Shown one piece after another: positions 6,764-11,153 of a DNA stretch of 11,153 nt. Each line of letters starts with the position of its first letter. Within the stretch, counting starts at the first letter, position 1. Both the position numbers and the translations under genes were made by a program. Source of the stretch: Actinomycetes bacterium (GTDB lineage: Bacteria; Actinomycetota; Acidimicrobiia; Acidimicrobiales; RAAP-2); the NCBI GenBank assembly GCA_021777285.1, contig JAJYDR010000076.1, positions 1 through 11,153 on the forward strand, in the 5' to 3' direction. The notes beneath the pieces are model-generated. The model was not told the DNA's origin. It saw only the letters and a program-made list of their open reading frames with translations, and searched no databases.

Positions 6764-6786
6764 GTCTAGTCGGCGTTGGCCGAGAC
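6764..6786. terminator. weak hairpin between convergent genes
   Basis: TCGGC (6770-6774) pairs with GCCGA (6779-6783) over a GTTG loop. GTC/GAC flanks (6764-6766 and 6784-6786) extend the stem past a 3-nt bulge. It lies in the 83-nt spacer between the convergent stops at 6707 and 6791. No T-run follows on either strand, so it is at best a weak or factor-assisted bidirectional terminator. Confidence 0.25.
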
Positions 6787-6790
6787 GACA

Positions 6791-7165
6791 CTACAGATAC
6801 GGTGTCGGCGACTGGGCGATTCGGCACAGGTGGGTGAGCGACGGGATCAGGTCGGCGATGGGGACGCGCTCGGCTTCGTTGATCGTGGTCATGAGGGGAT
6901 TCCAGCCACCGTCACTCGAGGTGGCCGACGCGGCGTAGGGCGTAGCGCGTAGTAGTTCGGCCAAAGCGTTGGCCTCGAGACGAGTCCGTGTCGAGGCAGC
7001 GATGTCGGGTTTCGTGCTCTCACGATAGGTAGCGAGCGATCGGTCGACGTATCGGCAGGCGATGCGGGCTTGGGTTACCGCGCCGGAGGTACCACACGAA
7101 CTCAGCGCCAGCGCCGACGTGGCCACGAGAACCAAGGGAACCAGACGCCGAATCAGGCCAGCCAC
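6791..7165 (-). CDS. small predicted lipoprotein, unknown function
   Basis: The 124-residue protein starts at GTG 7165. Its N-terminus is a classic lipoprotein signal: MAGLIRR, a hydrophobic core (8-20) and the lipobox LSSC with Cys24. The mature part of about 100 residues would be tethered to the outer face of the membrane. It is mostly helical and holds Cys37 and Cys114, a possible disulfide pair. The first 13 nt overlap the end of the upstream 185-residue gene, so the two are co-transcribed and probably coupled. No catalytic motif is visible. The lipoprotein class is well supported; the function is unknown. Confidence 0.8.
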   Translation of the reverse strand: MAGLIRRLVPLVLVATSALALSSCGTSGAVTQARIACRYVDRSLATYRESTKPDIAASTRTRLEANALAELLRATPYAASATSSDGGWNPLMTTINEAERVPIADLIPSLTHLCRIAQSPTPYL

Positions 7166-7710
7166 GAGTCCGCGGCTTGAAGGAGGAAGTCACTGATGGT
7201 ACGTCCGTGCTCGAAGACATCGCACAGTGGGTCCTCGCCCTTAGCCACCTGGCTGAGCGAGATCGCGCGACGAGCAACGATGGCGATCCGGCGTTCGCTC
7301 GACTCGGTGGGTGAGGCGAACGTGTCCGTCGCGGTGACTTCGAGGGGTAAATCCACACCACCAATCGGTGCAAGGTCGATCGCCAGTCGTAACAAGTCGG
7401 GGCCGTGCGGCATCGGCGGCAGACTCCAGGTCAGGATCAACGGGAAGTGGAAGTCGTCGGGCGGGTCAACGTCGTCGGGCAAGCCCATGACCGCATCTTC
7501 GAACGCGAGCAGGGTTCGCGGGTCCACGTCTAGTTCGACGTGTAGGTCAACCGGTCCGCCGCATCCATCCTCGGGGTGAAGGTCAACCTCCCAGGCTTGG
7601 CGCAAGGAGTACGTTTCGACGAAGTGCCGCTCATCGTGCACGTGGAAACCGTGAGTGACCGCGTGGTCCTTGAGATCGGCTACGAAACCGGCGACGTCGA
7701 TAGCGGCCAT
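7153..7710 (-). CDS. conserved hypothetical protein, 185 residues
   Basis: The gene starts at ATG 7710, directly behind a -10 hexamer. The protein has no signal or membrane segment and should be cytoplasmic. Notable stretches are a His/Asp/Glu-rich segment, WEVDLHPEDGCGG (40-52) followed by VDLHVELDVDPRTLLAFED, then FHFPLILTWSLPP (87-99) and LPLEVTATDTF (121-131). I recall similar actinobacterial proteins with the WEVDLHPEDGCGGP core but no function. The acidic/His clusters could bind metal (speculative). It overlaps the downstream lipoprotein gene by 13 nt. It lies 50 nt after the GH3 gene on the same strand, though its own promoter and an intervening hairpin argue for separate transcription. 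Confidence 0.8.
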   Translation of the reverse strand: MAAIDVAGFVADLKDHAVTHGFHVHDERHFVETYSLRQAWEVDLHPEDGCGGPVDLHVELDVDPRTLLAFEDAVMGLPDDVDPPDDFHFPLILTWSLPPMPHGPDLLRLAIDLAPIGGVDLPLEVTATDTFASPTESSERRIAIVARRAISLSQVAKGEDPLCDVFEHGRTISDFLLQAADSWLA

Positions 7711-7717
7711 CAGTTCA

Positions 7718-7723
7718 AGATTA
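7718..7723 (-). promoter_or_regulatory. -10 hexamer TAATCT of a likely leaderless promoter
   Basis: Read on the minus strand, TAATCT fits TANNNT (one change from TATAAT at several positions is tolerated) and leaves 7 nt before the ATG at 7710. No Shine-Dalgarno-like sequence lies in those 7 nt. Transcription would start at or next to the ATG. No clear -35 is seen. Confidence 0.5.
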
Positions 7724-7725
7724 GT

Positions 7726-7750
7726 CGTCGCGCTGTGACGTGCCGCGACG
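7726..7750 (-). terminator. hairpin just after the GH3 gene
   Basis: CGTCGCG (7726-7732) and CGCGACG (7744-7750) form a perfect 7-bp stem with an 11-nt loop, beginning 10 nt after the GH3 stop codon (minus strand). Only a short, mixed ACTAATCTT follows instead of a T-run, so termination would be inefficient or factor-assisted. The -10 of the next gene sits immediately beyond it. Confidence 0.35.
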
Positions 7751-7760
7751 CCGAGCCGAC

Positions 7761-10298
7761 CTACAGCCGTAACGACAGTCGAATTGGCAGATACGCCGAC
7801 GACTGGCCGATGTCGACGTGGTAGGTACCGGGCACCACGGTGAACGTTCCGTGGCGGAAGATCTCGAAACTTCGCCGGTCCGCCGAGAGGACGACGGTCG
7901 TTTGTGCGCCGGCTTTCAGGAGCACGCGGGCGAACGCGCGTAACTGCTCGGGGGGTTCACCGGCACGAGCGGGGTATGAGACGTAGAGCTGGACGACGTC
8001 CGCACCGGTTCGGTGACCTGTATTGGCGACCTCTACCGAGACCCTCACCCCCGTGGCGGTGCGCCGAAGGCGGGCCCGTCGAAGGGCGAAACTCGTGTAG
8101 GAGAGGCCGAATCCGAAGGGGAAGAGCGGACGCACGTGGTTGGCTTGGTACCAGCGGTAACCCAGGTCGAGGCTGGACGCGAACTCGACGGTTCCGTCAA
8201 CGCCCGGGAAGAAGCGCGGCGATGAATTCGCCATCGCGTTCATTGACGTGGGAAACGTCAAAGGAAGTCGACCCGAAGGATTGACGGCACCGGTCAGGAC
8301 CGGTGCAATCGCGGCCCCATCGACCTGACCGGGATACCACGCTTCAAGGACCGCGGCGACCTGTCCGAGCCACGGCATCGCCACGGCACCGCCCGTCTCA
8401 AGGACGACGATGGTGTGTCGGTTCGCCGCGGCGACGGCCTCAATGAGCGAATTCTGATCGCCCGGTAGATTCAAGTTGGGTCGGTCGGCCCCCTCAGAGG
8501 TCGGCGCGCTCGCCACCACGATCACGTACTGGGCGTGACGGGCGATCCGGACGGCCTTCGCGATCGCCGGGGTGGCGTCAACGAGGCCAAAGGTCGGTGC
8601 CGGGTGGTCGCGGATGTCGAACCAGGTGACGCGAAGCGTGTAGTCGCGACCCGATCGAAGTTTGATCGCGGTGGTGATCAGGTCAGGCGAGTGAAGTCCC
8701 CGTGACGCGATGAGCAGTCGGCCGTTTACGTATACCCAGGTGTCGCCGAACTGTCGAAACGCGACGTCGTAGATTCCTGTTCGTTTGGCCCGGAACTTCA
8801 CCTGTGAGGACGTCCAGTTGTCGCCGGTGCCCGGCGTCGTGGCCGTGGCGACGCTCGGCGTGACGTTGCCACCACGATCGATTCCGATGTCCGCTTTGCC
8901 CGGCTCGCCCACCTGGCTGAATCGGGTGATGAGCCTGAGTGGTGTGCCTGATTCGATGACGATGTCACGGCGAGACTTGACGTTGGGTATGTAAATGTCA
9001 CCGGGCGCGTAGGCGAGACGGACACCACTGCCCAGGGCCTGGCGCAAGGCGTTGAACGGGGTGGTCACCGACGTGGCCACGACGGCCGCGCTGCCCCCGC
9101 CGACGCTCATCGGCACTTGGCTCGCCGCGAGGCCGATGACGGCGATCGATCGGACAGACACAGGAAGCGGAAGTATCCGATGGCGATTCTGCAGCAGGAC
9201 AACGCTGCTTTCCGCGGCACGGAGGGCGATTGAGACGTGAGCGGGTGTTGAGACGTTAGCGCTCAGGGAGAGGCGCAGCGGATGTGCGACGAGGCCGAGG
9301 GCGAACATGGGGGTGAGGATCGAGTGAACGGCGCGGTCGAGGATGCCGATAGGCAACCGGTGGTGGATGACAGCGCTGATGAGGCCACCGGTTGAGACTG
9401 GTTTGAGCATGGCGATCCCGGCGCGAAGGGCCGCGACCGGGTCTTCGACCGCGCCGAGATCCGAACGAACGAAACCAGTGAACCCCCAAGACCGTAGCGT
9501 TCGGTAGACGTAGGGACTCGAACAGGTATTGACGCCGTTTAATGACCCGTAGGAGCACATCAGCGACGCCACGTGGCCCTGTTGCACCGCGGCTTCGAAG
9601 GGGGCGTTGTAGATCTCGGCCAATGCTCGCGCCGACACGCGTTGATTGAGCCGGGCGCGTGCGGTCTCCTGGGTGTACGCGGTGAAGTGTTTCGCGTCGG
9701 CAATCTCGCCGAGTGATTGGATTCCGCGGATCGCGGCCACGCCAAGCACAGCGGAGAGGTACGGATCCTCACCGTAGGTCTCAAAGATCCGACCGCTCAG
9801 CGCGATGCGCGCCAGGTTGAGATTCGGCGCCTGTACCCCGTCGATCCCCTTCGCGCGAGCTTCACTGGCCAGAACGCCGGCGACGGCCCGGGCGAGTGAT
9901 GGATCAAAAGTGGCGCCGATTCCAATCGCCGCGGGCAGCTGCGTCACGAACTGCAGACCGTTGGCGACACCGTTTGGACCATCGGTCAATGTGAGTGGCG
10001 GGATGCAGAGGTTCGGAATCCCGACGTTGGCGTTCTCGAGCGGGGGATAGGTGGAGAGTGCGACGAAGTTGACCTTCTGGGCGAGCGTCATATGCGCGAC
10101 GACTTCGCTGGCGAGAACCGACGCTGGCGCGCTGTGCTGTACCGATTGACGAACCCACGGACATCGGGCGGCGGGACGGATGACCCCGACGGCCACCGGT
10201 AACCGGGGGCTCGCTCCAGCGCCCGACGAGCGCGCGGTGAACACGAAGGTGGCCGAAACGAGGACCAGTGCCACCACGGACCAGAGACGTCGCGTCAC
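7761..10298 (-). CDS. secreted GH3 glycosidase with inserted PA14-like domain (beta-glucosidase/xylosidase type)
   Basis: The start is GTG 10298, supported by GGGAG 8 nt upstream, giving 845 residues; a TTG at 10313 is the alternative. An N-terminal signal (core about 5-21, then a small-residue region SSGAGAS) indicates export. The GH3 N-domain includes LTDGPNG (about 104-110), GRIFETYGEDP (169-179), KHFTAYTQE (203-211) and the nucleophile Asp280 in VRSDLGA. The GH3 C-domain begins near 360 with SSVVLLQN. It is interrupted at about 465-575 by a PA14-like beta module (DNWTSSQVKFRA, then DTWVYVNGRLL). It resumes with VIVVASAP and SEGADRPNL, where Glu602 is the probable acid/base, and ends with a fibronectin-III-like domain (about 745-840, ADVVQLYVSYP). 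The family releases terminal beta-linked glucose, xylose or similar from oligosaccharides; PA14 insertions in GH3 are thought to tune substrate length. It is monocistronic or first in its unit. The exact substrate cannot be read from sequence. Confidence 0.92.
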   Translation of the reverse strand: MTRRLWSVVALVLVSATFVFTARSSGAGASPRLPVAVGVIRPAARCPWVRQSVQHSAPASVLASEVVAHMTLAQKVNFVALSTYPPLENANVGIPNLCIPPLTLTDGPNGVANGLQFVTQLPAAIGIGATFDPSLARAVAGVLASEARAKGIDGVQAPNLNLARIALSGRIFETYGEDPYLSAVLGVAAIRGIQSLGEIADAKHFTAYTQETARARLNQRVSARALAEIYNAPFEAAVQQGHVASLMCSYGSLNGVNTCSSPYVYRTLRSWGFTGFVRSDLGAVEDPVAALRAGIAMLKPVSTGGLISAVIHHRLPIGILDRAVHSILTPMFALGLVAHPLRLSLSANVSTPAHVSIALRAAESSVVLLQNRHRILPLPVSVRSIAVIGLAASQVPMSVGGGSAAVVATSVTTPFNALRQALGSGVRLAYAPGDIYIPNVKSRRDIVIESGTPLRLITRFSQVGEPGKADIGIDRGGNVTPSVATATTPGTGDNWTSSQVKFRAKRTGIYDVAFRQFGDTWVYVNGRLLIASRGLHSPDLITTAIKLRSGRDYTLRVTWFDIRDHPAPTFGLVDATPAIAKAVRIARHAQYVIVVASAPTSEGADRPNLNLPGDQNSLIEAVAAANRHTIVVLETGGAVAMPWLGQVAAVLEAWYPGQVDGAAIAPVLTGAVNPSGRLPLTFPTSMNAMANSSPRFFPGVDGTVEFASSLDLGYRWYQANHVRPLFPFGFGLSYTSFALRRARLRRTATGVRVSVEVANTGHRTGADVVQLYVSYPARAGEPPEQLRAFARVLLKAGAQTTVVLSADRRSFEIFRHGTFTVVPGTYHVDIGQSSAYLPIRLSLRL

Positions 10299-10306
10299 GG
10301 GGTCAG

Positions 10307-10311
10307 CTCCC
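10307..10311 (-). promoter_or_regulatory. ribosome-binding site GGGAG that fixes the GH3 start
   Basis: On the minus strand GGGAG is followed by 8 nt and then GTG at 10298. This spacing is good for the GTG start and cannot serve the TTG at 10313, which overlaps and precedes it. This is why the shorter 845-residue protein is preferred. Confidence 0.6.
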
Positions 10312-10342
10312 AATCCCGAACATCAACGTCTCCAGTCGTTTT

Positions 10343-10429
10343 GCTGCCCCGACGAGTTGGGAGCCGCCCCGAATTGTAAGGGGTGATGGCCATCGGGTCA
10401 GCTCGCTATGCACCGAGGCGCCGCCCCGA
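10343..10429. repeat. three copies of GCYGCCCCGA in the divergent promoter region
   Basis: GCTGCCCCGA (10343-10352), GCCGCCCCGA (10363-10372) and GCCGCCCCGA (10420-10429) lie in the same orientation. The second abuts the minus-strand -10 and covers the predicted GH3 transcription start. The third abuts the plus-strand -10 of the phosphatase gene. The first two are 20 bp apart, about two helical turns. The motif is GC-rich, so chance is less unlikely than for the other repeat, but its placement against both -10 boxes suggests a shared regulator. Confidence 0.4.
10373..10401 (-). promoter_or_regulatory. promoter of the GH3 gene: CTGACC-17 nt-TACAAT
   Basis: On the minus strand TACAAT (10378-10373), one base from the -10 consensus, lies 17 nt after CTGACC (10401-10396), which matches four of six -35 consensus bases. 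Transcription would start near 10366, giving a 5' leader of about 68 nt with its own ribosome-binding site. Repeats described separately overlap both boxes. Confidence 0.55.
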
Positions 10430-10435
10430 TACGGT
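10430..10435 (+). promoter_or_regulatory. -10 hexamer TACGGT of a likely leaderless promoter
   Basis: TACGGT fits TANNNT and leaves 7 nt before ATG 10443, so the transcript would begin at or next to the start codon. No Shine-Dalgarno sequence is present in the 7 nt. A possible but poor -35 (TATGCA, 10407-10412) lies 17 nt upstream. Confidence 0.5.
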
Positions 10436-10442
10436 GGATTCG

Positions 10443-11153
10443 ATGAGTGACCTGTTCCCGACACTGCGAGACTGCGCCGATGAGATCGGTCGATCGATCG
10501 AGGCTCACCGGGGCCGCGGTTACTCGGGTCTTCGAGAGTCTCAGTACCACCTCGACGTGGTCGCTGACGAGGTCGCACGACGAGTACTCGGTGCGGCGGG
10601 CTGGCGAGTCGTGAGCGAGGAGTCCGGTGTCACGGGATCGGGGCCGTTGACGGTGGTCGTTGACCCTATCGACGGTTCGACGAATTGTGATCACGGCGTT
10701 CCATTTTTCGCGACGAGCCTCGCGGTGCTGGCGGAAGGTGAGCTCGTAGCGGGCTACGTGGTCAACCACGCCACCGGTACCACCTACCAAGCCGAGCGGG
10801 GTGCGGGAGCCACCCGCGACGGGGTGACGATTGCGACGAGCGGACGTACCCGTCTCCGCGACGCGATCGTGGCGTTCTCGGGACTGCCGTCCCACCACGC
10901 GGGATGGGCTCAGTTCCGAGCCCTCGGCGCCGCGAGCCTCGAAATCTGCCTGGTCGCGGACGGTTCACTCGACGCGTATGGCGTTGCCCAGCAGTCGACC
11001 CTCAATCCCTGGGACTACCTAGCCGGGCTCTTGATTGCCCGTGAGGCAGGCGCCGCCGACACCGACTACCGCGGTGAGCAACTCGTGACTGATGGTGCGG
11101 TAGTTCGGCGTCCGCTGATCGCGGCCACAACGTCACTGCTAGGGGAGCTCGTA
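10443..11153 (+). CDS. inositol monophosphatase family phosphatase, 3'-truncated by the window edge
   Basis: The frame is open from ATG 10443 through the end of the window (237 codons), so only the last part is missing compared with the usual 250-280 residues. The family signatures are present. EE at 59-60 follows VVS, DPIDGSTN (74-81) carries metal ligands Asp74 and Asp77, and NPWDYLAG (188-195) holds the third-metal/catalytic Asp191. GAASLEICLVADGSLDAYG (162-180) matches the dimer and substrate-site region. The family removes phosphate from small sugar or inositol phosphates, 3'-phosphoadenosine 5'-phosphate, fructose 1,6-bisphosphate or histidinol phosphate with Mg2+. Which one applies here is not clear from motifs. 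It is a soluble cytoplasmic enzyme. It is divergent from the GH3 gene and shares a repeat-rich promoter region with it. The start is supported by the -10 hexamer placed 7 nt upstream. Confidence 0.9.
   Translation, partial: MSDLFPTLRDCADEIGRSIEAHRGRGYSGLRESQYHLDVVADEVARRVLGAAGWRVVSEESGVTGSGPLTVVVDPIDGSTNCDHGVPFFATSLAVLAEGELVAGYVVNHATGTTYQAERGAGATRDGVTIATSGRTRLRDAIVAFSGLPSHHAGWAQFRALGAASLEICLVADGSLDAYGVAQQSTLNPWDYLAGLLIAREAGAADTDYRGEQLVTDGAVVRRPLIAATTSLLGELV

Larger units (their letters stand above)
10300..10404. repeat. 10-bp direct repeat GGGTCAGCTC, two copies
   Basis: GGGTCAGCTC lies at 10300-10309 and at 10395-10404, 95 bp apart (about nine helical turns). One copy covers the -35 region of the GH3 promoter; the other covers its ribosome-binding region. 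A chance exact 10-mer repeat in 144 bp is unlikely (about 1 in 100 by a simple equal-base estimate). It could be a pair of operators for looping repression; this is inference. Confidence 0.4.

Noticed and set aside
10299..10313. TTG start adding five residues to the GH3 protein
   Set aside because: The GGGAG ribosome-binding site lies between this TTG and the GTG at 10298 and is correctly spaced only for the GTG.
10398..10898. Minus-strand open frame of 166 codons opposite the phosphatase gene
   Set aside because: The plus strand carries unmistakable IMPase motifs; the minus frame has none and would cover both promoters.
1..11153. RNA genes, CRISPR arrays, insertion sequences or prophage genes
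   Set aside because: No tRNA/rRNA-like sequence, spaced repeat array, transposase motif or terminal inverted repeat was recognised on either strand by eye. Short non-coding RNAs in the two divergent spacers cannot be excluded.

Overview
The window is high-GC DNA (roughly 60-65% by eye), almost wall to wall protein-coding, with GTG starts and 4-bp start/stop overlaps. The gene families point to a high-GC actinobacterium. They include a membrane-bound BTAD-type regulator, a sigma-like helix-turn-helix protein beside it, and small acidic proteins behind leaderless-type promoters. I lean towards the class Acidimicrobiia, but the phylum is much surer than the class. I see no tRNA, rRNA, CRISPR array, transposase or phage gene, and no gene-free stretch longer than 150 bases.

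Region 1 (1-3322, + strand) is a tight three-gene operon: the 3' part of an alpha/beta hydrolase, a MurF-like ligase whose N-terminal substrate domain is replaced by membrane helices, and a D-Ala-D-Ala-ligase-like ATP-grasp enzyme. Together they look like a membrane-tethered route for making a D-Ala-D-X dipeptide and attaching it to a cell-wall precursor. The divergent C-terminal loop of the ATP-grasp enzyme makes the identity of X an open question. This is the most attractive candidate for an under-described system here.

Region 2 (3284-6234, - strand) is a three-gene operon read in the order sigma-like protein, membrane-anchored Thr/Ser-rich extracytoplasmic protein, and membrane-anchored BTAD/winged-helix regulator. 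It looks like an envelope-to-transcription signalling unit. Its last gene overlaps the 3' end of the ligase operon tail to tail by 39 bp.

Region 3 (6235-7710) holds a 134-bp divergent spacer with a repeated TCATGAC element, a small very acidic protein (+), a small lipoprotein (-) and a conserved hypothetical protein (-). The last two overlap.

Region 4 (7761-11153) holds a secreted three-domain GH3 glycosidase with an inserted PA14-like domain (-). A 144-bp divergent promoter region rich in short direct repeats separates it from an inositol-monophosphatase-family gene (+), which runs off the window. Three unrelated genes (6369 +, 7710 -, 10443 +) each have a TANNNT -10 hexamer 6-7 nt before the start codon, the layout expected for leaderless mRNAs.
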